A DNA stretch of 64,000 nt from Tepidisphaeraceae bacterium (GCA_035998445.1 DASYHQ010000045.1:109509-173508); one strand, 5' to 3'. Positions 9,001-16,762 are shown, counted from the first letter of the stretch. A program made the numbers and translations. The notes: generated by a model from the sequence alone, not told the origin.

Positions 9001-11306
9001 GACCGCACCAACAGTCCGCTGGCGTACAAGGTTGCGCCCGACTTAATGACGGCGGCGGCGTGGTTGTCCTGCGTCACCTGAAGGTACGACCCGCCGACGC
9101 CCGCTTTACTGCCACCGGCGTTCAAAATCTTCACGCCGAACACGCCCGACAGGTTCAGGTCCTGAATGTCATTCTTGGCCGTCACGGCAACGACCTGCGT
9201 TGGTCCGCGGTAGGCGGCCTTCTGGTTCACCTGCGCGCCGGTGTCGATGTAGGCGTCGGCGTCGTTCGTGTACTTCACGAAGTTGATCGAGCCGGCGATG
9301 CCGGTCTTATCGCCCTCGGCGTTCGACTGGGCCCACGAGGTGAAGAACCCGTTCTGCAGGCCAAGGTTCGAGTTCAGCTTGTCGAGAACATCGCCGACGC
9401 CCTTAATCTGGGCCCACTGAATCTCGTACGGCTGGACGATGCTGGCGTTCACCGCCACCCGGCCCTTGGCGTCCACAACGGCGTTGGAGCCGATGTACGC
9501 CTCGGAGTCGTTCTTGAAGATCGCGATGTTGATGGCGGCGCTGACCGAGTTTTCCTTCGTGTTGCCACTGGTGGGCTGCTTTGCCACGATGGCGGCGGAA
9601 TCGACGGTGCTGGTGGCGCTGGTCTCGGGGACGAACACGAGCGTGCTGTCGACGACCACGTCGCCGTTCTTGGCAAGCACGGTGGCACCGGTGCCGACGC
9701 GGGCGACGGAGGTGTTCGTGTCTCCCGCGTACGTGAACGCGGCCGACACGGCCAGTTTCTTGGCGCCGCCAGCTTGGGGCTTCTGGTCAGGCTGCTTTTT
9801 GCTGATGAACGACGTCACGCCGGAGGAGGCGCCCTTCACGCCCAGGACGATGCGCGCGCCCAGGCCCGAGCCGGCGCCGCTGACCGAGCTAGTGTCGTTC
9901 CGCACGGTCTGGCTTTCGGCCAGCACATGAACGTTCTGCCCCGCCGTGGCGGCGCCGTCCATCTTGGCGGCGTTCTCACTCGTCGACAGGCTGACGGCCA
10001 CCGCGACGCCGAACGTACCGTCCTCGTATGCGCCGGCGCTGGCGCCCGTGTTGTGATCCTTCCGGACCTTCGCCTTCACCGTGACGCTGCCGTTGTCCGA
10101 GTTCAATGATGCACCGGCGGCGACCGTCGCGGTCGACTTGATATCGGCGTCGCTGACGGCAATCGTGATGCTCTGCTCGGCGCTGCTCTTTGCCGCGCCG
10201 AGCAAGCCGCGCTTTGCGCTGACGGAGACGGTGCTGTCGGCAATCGTGTTCAGCGACAGGTTGCCGCTGGCCGTCAGCGTGGCGCCGTTCTGCACGTCGA
10301 TGCGGGCGGTCGGCTTCGACTGCCCGAACGCGAACGCGAGCTGTTTCTCGCGGGCGGTCGTAAGGATGCGGGCTTCGGTCTGGGCGCCCGACTGCACGTC
10401 TATGACCGAGCCGACGATGTTCGAACCCGTCCCGATGGTGATGAGCGACGTCGACCTCGCGATCGATAGTCCGATGAACGCGCTGATGCCTTCAAGCACC
10501 TCCGGCGTTGCGAAATCGCCCGAGGGGTTCTCGGCATCAAGGTTGTACTCGTCGCTGGTGTCGTTGAAGTCGGCGTCGGTGGTCGCGGTGCTGTAGACCT
10601 TCACGACGCCGCCCTTCACGGTGGCGTTGGTGATCGTGATGCCGCTGTCGGCGACCTTGATCCACTGGCGCGCCGAGAAGTATCCATTGTCGACCGAGTC
10701 GTCGCCGACGATGTCAATCGAGCCTGCGGTGAACGTGCCGGTCGATTGCGCGAAGACGGCGCTGCCACTGGTGAGCGTGAGGTATTGGCCGCGCAGGTTG
10801 ACGTTGCCGCTGTTTCCCACCGACGCACCGTTGGCGTGATCGGATCCATTGCCAATGTTTCGGGTAGAGATGAAGTGCGTGCCGGCGAGGCCGAAGTTGC
10901 CCTCTGTCGTCAGGCTGACGTTGCCGCCGTTGGATACGACGTTGCCATCGACGCTGACGTCGCCCTCGGCCTTCACGGTGAAGTTGCCCCCGCCCGTGGC
11001 GAGCGACTGGATGCGCAGCATGCCGTCGAACTTGCCGTCGATGGTTACGCCACCGGCGAGGCTGAGCGAGTTGATGCCCCCTGCTGACGCGTCCAGGTCC
11101 GCCGACCAGCTGGCGCCGTCCGTGCTGTACTCCAGCAGCCCACCGGCCGACCGCAGGTAGATGTCCGACGAAGCGCCGGAGTTGTCGAATGTGACGGTCG
11201 TGCCGCTTAACGCGGGCACCACGGACAGCAGCCGCCGCTCCTCGAGCGTCTCGAACGGGTCGCTATGGCGCGCAACGGCCAGGGCGGGGCCATGGCCCAT
11301 CAGCAT
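1..11306 (-). CDS. giant repetitive LEERRLL surface protein, C-terminus off the window
   Basis: One reading frame stays open from the ATG at 11306 to the left edge, giving 3768 codons without a stop, so the gene is only partly visible. Residues 21-28 read LEERRLLS, the LEPRxLL-like motif found near the start of many large planctomycete proteins. An early part resembles filamentous-haemagglutinin beta-helix sequence. The centre (about 4.5-9.5 kb) is built from Ala/Gly/Thr/Val-rich units of about 57 residues with a core like AVNLIDNTTxAxI. The last visible part (below about 1.3 kb) has RTX-like units such as GGAGDDVIN and GSGNDTLN, which in other proteins bind calcium. No enzyme domain is visible. 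A surface adhesin or matrix protein is the best inference. The start is uncertain: there is no clear ribosome site, a second ATG lies at 11300, and the frame is open up to a stop at 11451. Confidence 0.85.
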   Translation of the reverse strand, partial: MLMGHGPALAVARHSDPFETLEERRLLSVVPALSGTTVTFDNSGASSDIYLRSAGGLLEYSTDGASWSADLDASAGGINSLSLAGGVTIDGKFDGMLRIQSLATGGGNFTVKAEGDVSVDGNVVSNGGNVSLTTEGNFGLAGTHFISTRNIGNGSDHANGASVGNSGNVNLRGQYLTLTSGSAVFAQSTGTFTAGSIDIVGDDSVDNGYFSARQWIKVADSGITITNATVKGGVVKVYSTATTDADFNDTSDEYNLDAENPSGDFATPEVLEGISAFIGLSIARSTSLITIGTGSNIVGSVIDVQSGAQTEARILTTAREKQLAFAFGQSKPTARIDVQNGATLTASGNLSLNTIADSTVSVSAKRGLLGAAKSSAEQSITIAVSDADIKSTATVAAGASLNSDNGSVTVKAKVRKDHNTGASAGAYEDGTFGVAVAVSLSTSENAAKMDGAATAGQNVHVLAESQTVRNDTSSVSGAGSGLGARIVLGVKGASSGVTSFISKKQPDQKPQAGGAKKLAVSAAFTYAGDTNTSVARVGTGATVLAKNGDVVVDSTLVFVPETSATSTVDSAAIVAKQPTSGNTKENSVSAAINIAIFKNDSEAYIGSNAVVDAKGRVAVNASIVQPYEIQWAQIKGVGDVLDKLNSNLGLQNGFFTSWAQSNAEGDKTGIAGSINFVKYTNDADAYIDTGAQVNQKAAYRGPTQVVAVTAKNDIQDLNLSGVFGVKILNAGGSKAGVGGSYLQVTQDNHAAAVIKSGATLYASGLLVRSYSTSRNISIAESGGKGGDYAVYGSFGLVDINNESIAKIDDGAVVTTGTTLLKLHRDGDRVPLSFDSNGDGQVTTADESITAVTATEYETDLNVIVAAEDASSVFNIGGGIAKGESVGVGFTAVITDVDRQTKAIVGNNIGETNEATGSLTTGGRLGVLAANTGTFDTHAIAATFVNKDATESEKKEGKKGGGKYGIGVSGAAAVNLIDDTTKALVQDAAVTAGGATRIIARDNVTMRTVTGGVAIAASGANSAGIAGAYSMNDVTSVTTAAINNSGLSAAGALTVNAEQLSDILAISAGVGGSVAGNGVGLAGSVSVNLIDNDTTASVSGSSSVSTTASGATVITAKDDSQIVAVAGAIAFGGMAGIGASIAYNEIGTDTKASIEGSDLNSAGKLDVTSTSDSEIQAIAAAIGASLGNMAGAAALTLNEIRQGTVAVISGKKTAAGVDATGDVTLNATNTGVIKSLAGNLAVNFGNAGVGGSGAWNDISGATTAGLESAADVNATGATSITAKNDATIQSISAGVSAAANSAYGGSLSLNRIRTTADAHVNGGSKLVAGNAISVTATDDSTIESLAGQVAFSAGTVAVGAAAAYNDIADKAYATIDGGTVTSDTSSVTVSAGTTGEIKTIAVSGSVSFGTVGVAGSVAVNLIANDTQATIKNTTVTAQDNVNVLANTDSDITFYGGVLAGGGVAGVGATAAINTIGNTTKALVQDSTINSKGLAETAIPRADGSGLTDNVRGLSVVATDTAEVDVWLGNVSGGIKVGIAGTAAVTLRDDTTLAEISGSTVNANRDGGNAATGTRVRALSKADLDSKAGGLALGGIAGIGATAGTVIDTSDTAAKITSSTVTAFGTVEAISNTRERLNNIVVSGGGSLTVGLAGSVSVVKVDTTNEAAIDRSTVKAGGNLTVMADDEVVFGKQADGTVTGILAGSIGIGKVGGGVGGTVLVNLIDNTTIARITDSSTDASGTTTVKADQFTDVVSYGAAAAGGLYVGIAGTTSVNSVSNTTTAKIEELTGTTAVNQTPSYKAASQHVNVQAVDNTTIESKIGAISGSGVLGAGASVDVTTIKNSTAAVIGGGTAVSAGGNVTVDADGTKSVNIITVAAGGGLVGVQGAVSVVYIGGTLSGEALSAVNGKGGSNATSELNSQSSTNQLGGDYGSESFVAVAKAKASGETSKVSVATPLSTTPATGSVTASIGTSATIVAGGAVNVTADDTVQLKQLAGAAAGGLLGIGGSVAIGSVKPSATATVATGSSIDAGGAVNVLATGKLNDSDARSLAGAAGVVGLGAAVSKLNSTTNATASLDGAVTRASSLAVNATTSSDNHASATGAAVGAGAVGVVISNAIENGSAVATLGGNARVNSTQSTTSTVGSVEVKSNATALVQSDATAAVGGIVSGSGADSSASSTPQSRATIGNSAIVHTTGGATVQSEAAAYARGDAYGINIGGISVGVSIGSANASPTLQAAIGNNVTMSTGGNLTVQAINKPVNNASSQQIANATSDATSAVGGLVGGNGATATATSNPTLDATIGDATLTVGGSATVKAESDTYANATSDGDTYGALAAGINAAYVRITAHAHATIAADASLKANGAVTVLADTWNKGNIFVDSGAGGVVSGSNTTADLDLNNDVLAAVGARAVVTAGTTVTIKAITEAHTRAETDMDAGGLASYADSTADIYINSDAVVRVGADAKISGQNVYLQAVAPHMEADAITDTNTYAADSSAGSNSKISLNTDALVEINSGATVTGKATLTIEARQNNSDANTQAKSQVVGFSGRARTTADNTINAHTDVNVKSGAKLYTKAAALTSYAANTYVKDSDATAYTVQNVVESIPIIGWIVSAVTKALKVESTNEQSPGVITDLANIAFDGGLYVTSESEKKLTVNADGTIAADSNVGATVGGSDVIVDDIFNDNGGTASFVASTNAGGGTLSGAGTIYLDRSLDLVDLKNYSNKNFVIGDIDFQGSGAPEPALTFTASNDHTYNTDLGSTAPAALNIYNDKATDVRLTGDISNPTGVSTIRNKGGNISQSNGKFVGSDDFILTADAGNIGTTALPINLRTEDGSITATAGGNVALSLTRQGSENVTLAGGAYSFDDKSIIKSISAGGNVDLTLGGGTGIVIAPVAKTFTYGNISISYTILAATEHSASAAWDLRTITANGNVNVTNTSTSALTLAESISSTNGTTTLRNNAGAIVGGNNTHVVAGQNINLVATGAIGSTTQAVRTNVGNGAIDASTPADIYLSETTGDLRAGNITSTAGNVTLTSTAGIVEASADLAADVTGNSVTLNAATVGTATQPLGINTANAAAGKLKVTATGNILVSEAAGDLTIDAITTGGTVTLKGAAGILDDADANAVDITAAALVVTDAPSLGTAADAIETSVAKLEANVGSGGLFVVNTGALAIGGASSMVGVTSAGVAQITTKSPLTVNENVNATGDITLTTTDAATAGDDLTITSGATVRSTGAAVTLRSGDDLTITAGATVQAATTVTLLADYGNADAGVGAKINVLGAVNAASTLIETNADADTVTVANVAAGNQTVVRTLAGNDTINFRGLAAQTTINAGSDADTINVGSYAGTTAFGTVDTITAGLTINGEDGNDTINVDDRADTTGDTALLTKVTLSGLFGTGGLLTYGTAEQLNIMLGAGDDSMVLVDTGAKVNVDAGNGADRFRIGPVLDEDGFVQDDVIDGVPTKGADIAGVSLATTLNGGEGNDYFLVNRNKAELTLNGDNGDDTFELNTAVDNVGTSTVTGGVGADLIQYLANAPVIINGGEGFDTLIVNGSLLDDHLVVTADSITVVGSREASFTGVEAILGRGKRGNDTFDVDMTVDRLGNAVTTSEVQKIDLEGNFGADAFNIRGVLGTMALSATGNEGNDTFIVGSLAPVLGGTVNKIQGVVSLAGGSNQDATADSDSLLIDDTGDTAANTGMVTATAVTGLGMGASGIAYATFESLDVRLGSGNDTLNIRSIHAKTPTVVLGGAGDDVINVGSLAPAV

Positions 11307-12042
11307 GCGGCACAGAGCGTCGTGCGCCCGTGCACGATCACGGCAGATGCGAAGGATGGCCTGGTGACGGAGAAACTTCCACGCAGAGGACGCGTATTCG
11401 CGCACAGATATCCTTCGCCGGCCTTGGCCCACAGTTGCCTCTGTACGGCATCACCGCAGCCATGCTGGTCGCGCTTATTTAATAGAATCAAAACGAGAAC
11501 GGTTCGCCCATCCGCCGCCCGGTTAGCCCACTCCGGCACGACGCGATCACAGCACCCAGGAACAGAAAGGATGGTGGTAGTGTGAGGAACAATACAGGGT
11601 GCCAGCCCCAAAGCAAACCGACAACAGGACGCAAGGCCGCCATCGGTCCGCTCCTGTGTTAAATTCGGTAGCAGTTTTCGGAATGGGAGGCGCCTGAGGG
11701 GAGCCAACCGCTTTCGGTGCCGACGCGCCACCTTCAGACGAGTCGAGTGGGGCCCGGGTGCGACCACCCTACGGCTTAAATAAGCGGACATAGCCGACGC
11801 TCCGCATGGCGGACGGTGGTCAAGTTGCTCGATAGGCGATCCTGGTCGGTCAGCGTCAGCCGGTCGCTGCCGCAGGATTGGTTGCGGTGTCGCCGGCGTT
11901 GTTTCGCATTCCTGATGATCGGGCGTGCATCGGGACGACGACGCTGCCTTTGACTCGGTAACCTGGGCACGTTACATGGGGGCAGCCGGCCGGTGACGGT
12001 TCATTGGTGGGCGAGACATTCTTAATGGAAGCGAGGACTGAG
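11307..12042. other. divergent intergenic region
   Basis: This 736-base gap separates the starts of the giant gene (minus strand) and the GlcG-like gene (plus strand). It should hold both promoters. An AT-rich patch at about 11477-11493 (ttatttaatagaatcaaaa) is the most promoter-like stretch, but no convincing -35/-10 pair stands out. Possible ORFs here have poor composition for coding and no recognisable product. I looked for a c-di-GMP or similar riboswitch and saw none. Confidence 0.5.
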
Positions 12043-12621
12043 ATGGTCAAGAAGAACGTGTTAGCCCTGTGTGCCGCGGCAGCGATTGGGTTCGCCGGGG
12101 CGATCATGATGGGCACGGGCAGCGACCGCAATGTCGCGCTCGCGCAGGACGCGGGTGGGACGGCGGCCGGTTCGAACGCGATGTCGGCCCCGGCCGGCAA
12201 CAATGCGCCGCTGACGACGAAGGACATCAGCCTGGAACAGGCAAACCAAATCGTGTCGGCGGCGATTCAGAAAGCGCGGGACACGAACACGAAGATGGAC
12301 ATCGCGGTAGTCGACGCCGGCGGTAACCTCAAGAGCTTCGCGCGGATGGACGGCGCGTGGATCGGGAGCATCGACATCGCGATCCGCAAGGCAAAGACGG
12401 CGCGGTTCTTCGACATGCCCACCGGCGAGATCGGCAAGCTGAGCCAGCCCGGTGGCCCGCTGTACAACATCGAGATCTCCAACGGCGGGCTGATCTCGTT
12501 CCCCGGCGGCATCCCGCTGAAGGACGCCGACGGCACCGTCATCGGCGCGATCGGCGTCAGTGGCTCGACCGTCGAGAACGACCACACGGTCGCCGAGGCG
12601 GGCGCCGGGGCCGTCAAGTAA
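12043..12621 (+). CDS. exported GlcG/HbpS-family heme-binding-like protein
   Basis: The 192-residue product starts with a basic, then hydrophobic segment ([17 protein letters not shown]) that looks like a signal peptide, followed by an Ala/Gly-rich linker. From about residue 60 it matches the GlcG/HbpS (DUF336) fold: [17 protein letters not shown], then [22 protein letters not shown], then [22 protein letters not shown] near the end. Family members bind heme or act as accessory proteins for redox systems; their exact role is often unknown. I chose the ATG at 12043 because it is followed directly by the signal peptide and preceded by a GAGG-like site; an in-frame GTG at 12004 is less likely. 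It is a single gene, divergent from the giant gene and convergent with the sugar transferase. Confidence 0.85.
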   Translation: MVKKNVLALCAAAAIGFAGAIMMGTGSDRNVALAQDAGGTAAGSNAMSAPAGNNAPLTTKDISLEQANQIVSAAIQKARDTNTKMDIAVVDAGGNLKSFARMDGAWIGSIDIAIRKAKTARFFDMPTGEIGKLSQPGGPLYNIEISNGGLISFPGGIPLKDADGTVIGAIGVSGSTVENDHTVAEAGAGAVK

Positions 12622-12732
12622 CCCGAACTGCGCTATCAAGGAACTGACGTGGCCGGCGGGTGGCACGGGTTGGCAATGCAACCTCTGACATCCGCCGGCT
12701 GCGGATTGGAAACGGGGAACCAGCGATTGCAA

Positions 12733-13377
12733 TCAATCTGATGGTCTCGATCCGTGCATAGCGCATGGCGGGCGCGGCTTGAGGTACGCGTTCTTCCCCA
12801 AGAGCACCACCGGCACGGTCCAGAACAGGATCCACAGGTCCAGCCCGATCGACGCACGATCGATATACGCCAGATCCCACTCAATTCGGTCGTTCCACGG
12901 GATGGCGTTCCGCCCCATCACCTGCGCCAGCCCAGTCAACCCCGGCTTCACCAACAGCCGTTGCGCTTGCCTTGGACTACATTGTTGGATCTCCCACGCC
13001 AGCAGGGGCCGCGGGCCAACCAACGACATCTGCCCGACCAACACGTTGAAGAGTTGCGGTAATTCATCGAGGCCCGCGGCCCGCAACACACGGCCGACGC
13101 GCGTGATTCGCGGATCGTCACTGGTGGTCTCCTCGTGCAGATTCACTTCGGCTGCTATGTCGGTCATCGTGCGAAACTTGATGATCCGAAACTGCCGACC
13201 TCGCAACCCCGTGCGCGCTTGCAGAAAAAGAGCCGGACCGCCGGAATCGGCCCGCACGGACAAGGCAATCAACACCATCAACGGCGAGAGCACCACCAGA
13301 GCCAGGGCGGACACAGCTACATCCAGCGTGCGCTTGGCAATCGCGTGCGTCGTCGTTAGCCCTACGCTCCCTATCAT
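12733..13377 (-). CDS. initiating sugar transferase (bacterial sugar transferase family, PglC/WcaJ catalytic domain)
   Basis: This 214-residue protein is the short, catalytic-domain-only form of the polyprenyl-phosphate sugar-1-phosphate transferases. Visible hallmarks are KRTLDVAVS before the single membrane helix (about residues 15-42), the KFRTM motif, LDELPQLFNVLVGQMSLVGPRP and KPGLTGLAQVMGR, followed by the WDLAYID block. Enzymes of this family load the first sugar onto undecaprenyl phosphate at the inner membrane, starting a polysaccharide or glycan repeat unit. It is divergent from the GT4 glycosyltransferase with 64 bases between starts, so the two probably act in the same exopolysaccharide pathway. 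No strong ribosome site precedes the chosen ATG. The C-terminal tail after about residue 195 is poorly conserved. Confidence 0.93.
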   Translation of the reverse strand: MIGSVGLTTTHAIAKRTLDVAVSALALVVLSPLMVLIALSVRADSGGPALFLQARTGLRGRQFRIIKFRTMTDIAAEVNLHEETTSDDPRITRVGRVLRAAGLDELPQLFNVLVGQMSLVGPRPLLAWEIQQCSPRQAQRLLVKPGLTGLAQVMGRNAIPWNDRIEWDLAYIDRASIGLDLWILFWTVPVVLLGKNAYLKPRPPCAMHGSRPSD

Positions 13378-13441
13378 GGCGAGGATGATAGACTGGCAAG
13401 CGGCGAAGCAGACTGCACACGCGTCCCCTTTTCAAACTTAA

Positions 13442-14782
13442 ATGAACTTCCCGCTGCGGATACTCTTCGTCAACCAGTACTACTGGCCCGACCGTGCACC
13501 CACCGCGCAATCTCTTGCCGATTTGGCAGAGTTCCTCGCCAATCGAGGGCATGAAGTTCACATTGTTTGCTCCGCTGGCCAATACGACTCGACTTCCAGT
13601 CATGGCGAGGCGCTTTCGTCGTTCGAAGTGCATAAGGGCGTTCTCGTTCGACGCATCGGCGCGACCTCCTTCGGACGCGACGGAAAACTTGGCAATTTAT
13701 CGCAACTAGTCGACTTCGCCTCGTTCCACGCGTTGTGCGCGGTTCACGTGCTGTCGTCCGCCCGGAAGTTCGACGTGGTCGTCACGCTCACTACGCCACC
13801 GCTGATCGCCATCTACGCGTCGGTTGCCGCCCGCCTGTTTCGTACGGTGCGGCACGTTCACTGGACGATGAACCTTCACCCGGACATCGGGATCGAGATG
13901 GGTCTGCTTCGTCGCACTGGCCTATTGGCCCGCGTCCTATCCGGCCTGACGGATTGGCAATTGCGTACAAGCGCCGCCTGCGTCTCGCTCGGTGACTGCA
14001 TGACCAACCGGCTTCGCGCCAAGAGGGTCAGTGCGTCGCGAATATCGCGCATTCCCATGTGGGGACTTGATCTTCCGGATGGCGACGAGGAAGACGACTT
14101 CAGGACCGAATGGGATCTGGAAGGAAGGTTCGTCGTGATGCACGCCGGCAATGCGGGTGCGATTTGTACGTTCGACGTCGTCCGCGAGGCAGCGGTTCGC
14201 ATGCGCAGCGATGACCGGTTCGTCTTCATGTTTGTCGGCGCGGGACGCCAGATCCGCGAGCTGAGAGCATTCGCCGAAAGTCACGATCTCACCAATGTGC
14301 GGTTCCGCCCGTACGTCCCGCGCGAGCAGCTCGCCCGCGTGCTTCGCACGGGCGACGTGCACCTCGTCAGCCTACGCGCCGAACTCACTGGCACCTCGGT
14401 GCCCTCCAAGCTCTACGGCATCATGGCTGCCCGACGACCAGCTATCTTCATCGGAGCACCGGATTCAGAATCGGCCGCCGCGATCCGCCGCTATAGCTGT
14501 GGCAAGGTTGTCTCCCCGACTGATCCCGACGCCTTCGAAGCAGCGGTTCGACAATTTGCGATGGATCCTGTGCTGCGCGCAAGTGCCGGCAGCCGTGGGC
14601 GCGAGGGCTACGAGCGCGAATTTAACCCCACCATCTGTTGTACAAGTTGGGCGACCCTCATTGAGAGCATCGGTACGCCGCCGGATAAGGGGCGTCGTTC
14701 AACTCGAGCAAAGTGCCGTGCTGGTCGCGCTTCATCAGGCTCGCAATGGCTGGCCATTTCAGCACAACAACGAGCATTCTAG
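13442..14782 (+). CDS. GT4 glycosyltransferase, WbuB-like
   Basis: The 446-residue product has the GT-B layout of GT4 enzymes. The N-terminal Rossmann half begins with ILFVNQYYWPDRAPTAQ and contains the RGHEVHIVCS turn. The C-terminal half has MHAGNAGAICTFDVV and the nucleotide-sugar site region GTSVPSKLYGIMAARRPAIF, which is close to WbuB-type enzymes that add an amino sugar to lipid-linked intermediates. It probably works at the cytoplasmic face of the membrane on the product of the divergent sugar transferase. The last roughly 45 residues (after IESIGTPPDK) are basic and low in similarity to the family, so the natural end may be an extension. No Shine-Dalgarno sequence is visible before the ATG. 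Confidence 0.9.
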   Translation: MNFPLRILFVNQYYWPDRAPTAQSLADLAEFLANRGHEVHIVCSAGQYDSTSSHGEALSSFEVHKGVLVRRIGATSFGRDGKLGNLSQLVDFASFHALCAVHVLSSARKFDVVVTLTTPPLIAIYASVAARLFRTVRHVHWTMNLHPDIGIEMGLLRRTGLLARVLSGLTDWQLRTSAACVSLGDCMTNRLRAKRVSASRISRIPMWGLDLPDGDEEDDFRTEWDLEGRFVVMHAGNAGAICTFDVVREAAVRMRSDDRFVFMFVGAGRQIRELRAFAESHDLTNVRFRPYVPREQLARVLRTGDVHLVSLRAELTGTSVPSKLYGIMAARRPAIFIGAPDSESAAAIRRYSCGKVVSPTDPDAFEAAVRQFAMDPVLRASAGSRGREGYEREFNPTICCTSWATLIESIGTPPDKGRRSTRAKCRAGRASSGSQWLAISAQQRAF

Positions 14783-14904
14783 TTGATTCCCGTTCGACGG
14801 TTTCCCACAAGAGCTACTTGGCCTTGTTCAATTCCTCGGCCATATTGTTGAACATGTCACCGGCGCGCGCCTCGGCGGGGTCGCCGGGCCGCGATTAGCT
14901 AATG

Positions 14905-14935
14905 TTGTCCGCCGGTCTGCGGCTCTGCATATAAT
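14905..14935 (+). promoter_or_regulatory. possible sigma70-type promoter for the DinB-like gene
   Basis: TTGTCC (14905-14910) and a perfect TATAAT (14930-14935) are separated by 19 bases, 64 bases before the DinB-like start. The -10 box is unusually good for this GC-rich window; the spacer is longer than ideal. Confidence 0.4.
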
Positions 14936-14998
14936 CCATCCGTCGTGCGTTGAGCATGAAACACCGAAGTCGCGTCGAGATCGAACGAGGAGGCTGCC

Positions 14999-15493
14999 GT
15001 GGCGGATGAGACGATGCTAATGCTGGCGAGCGAGGTGCGAGGCAAGACGCTGCGGATCCTGGAGACGGTTAGCGACGACGAAGCCCGCTTTACCGGCCCG
15101 GGGCTGAACAACTCGATCCTGTGGCACGCGGGACACGCGGTGGTGGTCGTCGAGCACCTGAGCATCATGCCCGCAACCGGGCGGGAGCCGGCCTATCCGC
15201 AGGGATGGCACGAGAAGTTCGCCTGGAAGAGCGAGCCAGCAAAGGTGACGCAATGGCCGGCGCTGGCGGAGGTGCAAGAGGTGCTGCGGTCGCAGCTCGC
15301 GCGACTTCAGGAGACGATTGGCGGCCTCGCGCCCCAGCAGCTAGACCGGGTGATCGACCAACGCCGCAACCGCACTTTGCGCTATTCGATCCTGCACGGC
15401 TTGCATGACGAGTCGGGGCACCAAGGAGAGATGTACCTGCTGCGCAAGCTCTACGCGCGCCAGTCCGCCCCGCAGGCAAACGCCGCGCTCTGA
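14999..15493 (+). CDS. DinB-family protein
   Basis: The 164-residue helical protein matches the DinB/YfiT-like four-helix fold. It shows the histidines expected for the metal site: LWHAGHAV near residue 40 and a late LHDESGHQGEMYLLRKL helix. Family members are metal-dependent hydrolases or transferases, some using small thiols; the substrate cannot be told from sequence. The GTG at 14999 is preceded by a near-perfect ribosome site (gaggagg, seven to eight bases upstream), which fixes the start. It stands alone, with its own likely promoter, ahead of the membrane operon. Confidence 0.85.
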   Translation: MADETMLMLASEVRGKTLRILETVSDDEARFTGPGLNNSILWHAGHAVVVVEHLSIMPATGREPAYPQGWHEKFAWKSEPAKVTQWPALAEVQEVLRSQLARLQETIGGLAPQQLDRVIDQRRNRTLRYSILHGLHDESGHQGEMYLLRKLYARQSAPQANAAL

Positions 15494-15615
15494 CGAATAG
15501 GTGAGCTCTCGTGGGGGCGACGCAACGCTCGCCGAAATTGCAGAGTAAGGGGATGCGGCTACACTGCCATCGCAGAGTTCCTCCGGCGTTCGCGTGGTGG
15601 CGGCAAGGACAGCGC

Positions 15616-15936
15616 ATGGAAATGGGGTCGACATCGTTGCCGCAGCGGTTCTGCTCCAACCACCCGCAGCGCGCGGCGATCGGGGTTTGCGTCGTTACGT
15701 CGACGCCCATCTGCAGCGAGTGCTCCACACGATACGAAGGGGTCAATTACAGCAAAGAGGGCCTGCGGCTGCTCCGGGAGCGTCGCGCCGCCGCTGCGAA
15801 GGGGACCCGATCGGGGGCCACGACGCTGCTGATCATCGTGGCTTGGTGCACGGCGCCGCTCCAGCTGTACCTCGTCTACCAATCTTACGCGATGTCGGCC
15901 GAGCTGCTCGCGCAGCTCTTACATTGGAAGCCCTAA
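15616..15936 (+). CDS. small membrane protein with B-box-like zinc motif
   Basis: The 106-residue product has an N-terminal cysteine/histidine motif CSNHPQRAAIGVCVV followed by ICSECSTRYEG, resembling a B-box-type zinc finger as seen at the N-terminus of some bacterial membrane proteins. One hydrophobic helix follows (about residues 75-95, TTLLIIVAWCTAPLQLYLVY). The same motif occurs in the membrane protein encoded at 24043-24732. I chose the ATG at 15616, preceded by aaggacag; an in-frame GTG exists at 15511 but would add an unlikely basic leader. It ends four bases before the next gene and probably opens the membrane operon. Function unknown. Confidence 0.7.
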   Translation: MEMGSTSLPQRFCSNHPQRAAIGVCVVTSTPICSECSTRYEGVNYSKEGLRLLRERRAAAAKGTRSGATTLLIIVAWCTAPLQLYLVYQSYAMSAELLAQLLHWKP

Positions 15937-15940
15937 ACGC

Positions 15941-16762
15941 ATGATCGTGGCACGGACGACTGACGATGGGTTCATCGCGCGGCTGATCAACGTGCAGGGC
16001 CCCTGCACGACACCGCTCGACGCCGCCATCGAGTACATGCGGGCGCGCATCGAGCGTATTGCGCCGTGGTATGTACTTGCGATGGCACCGCACGCGATCG
16101 TCACGGTGCTGCTGATCGACGTGATCATCGCAGGGCAACGCTCGCGGATCGCCCCGCTGTGCCTTTGGCTGCTCGCAGCGACCCTGTGGCGATGGGCATG
16201 TCTCGCGCGGCTGCAGCAGGACGTGCTGCGCGACCTCGGGCAGGCGGGCGACGTACGGTTGTGGTCTCGGTTGCCGGCGATCATTTGCGTACGGATGGCC
16301 TCGAACGTTGGCATAACCTGGGGCAGCATCGCGCTGGGCGTGCCGGCGTTTTACGGACTGTTCATGGGCGGGTTCGTTGCGCCCCTGCTGTTGGAGAGCC
16401 GCGATCCGGCCGTGCCGCGCGTGCGCGCCTGCATGTCGTGGATCACGCATGCCGGCAGGCGGCTGCTGCGCGTGACGCTGGTGATGACGCTGATCATCCT
16501 TGTTGGCACGATCGCGGCGTTCGTCAGTCAGATGGTTTTGGCCAACACCGTCCTGTCGAGCTTGTTAGGGATTGACACCGCCGACCTAAACGTCACGTTG
16601 GGAAGCTGGGCGTGGCGGCTTCGCGTCTTCTACGGGCTGTTCCTGCTGTTCGACGTTTACTGGACGGTCGCGTGCGTCTTCCTGTATTACGACTCGCAAT
16701 CGCGGCGCACCGCGACCGACCTGCGCGTACGGTTGACGGACCTGACCAAGGCGGGCGCGTGA
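15941..16762 (+). CDS. multi-pass membrane protein, unknown function
   Basis: The 273-residue product has about five to six hydrophobic segments (near residues 40-65, 68-85, 125-150, 180-205 and 230-252) and no motif I recognise. The gene starts four bases after the preceding small zinc-motif gene and its stop overlaps the GTG of the DUF4129 gene (gTGA at 16759-16762), which implies translational coupling. Its position before DUF4129-DUF4350-MoxR-DUF58 suggests it supplies membrane context for that module, as similar anonymous membrane proteins do in related clusters. This is inference from context only. Confidence 0.75.
   Translation: MIVARTTDDGFIARLINVQGPCTTPLDAAIEYMRARIERIAPWYVLAMAPHAIVTVLLIDVIIAGQRSRIAPLCLWLLAATLWRWACLARLQQDVLRDLGQAGDVRLWSRLPAIICVRMASNVGITWGSIALGVPAFYGLFMGGFVAPLLLESRDPAVPRVRACMSWITHAGRRLLRVTLVMTLIILVGTIAAFVSQMVLANTVLSSLLGIDTADLNVTLGSWAWRLRVFYGLFLLFDVYWTVACVFLYYDSQSRRTATDLRVRLTDLTKAGA

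Noticed and set aside
11641..11790. Possible c-di-GMP or other riboswitch in the leader of the giant or GlcG-like gene
   Set aside because: A few GC-rich pairings are visible, but the conserved bases of known riboswitch classes are absent.
11300..11791. 163-codon minus-strand frame upstream of the giant gene
   Set aside because: Cys- and Arg-rich sequence with no motif or ribosome site; it overlaps the region that should hold the promoter.
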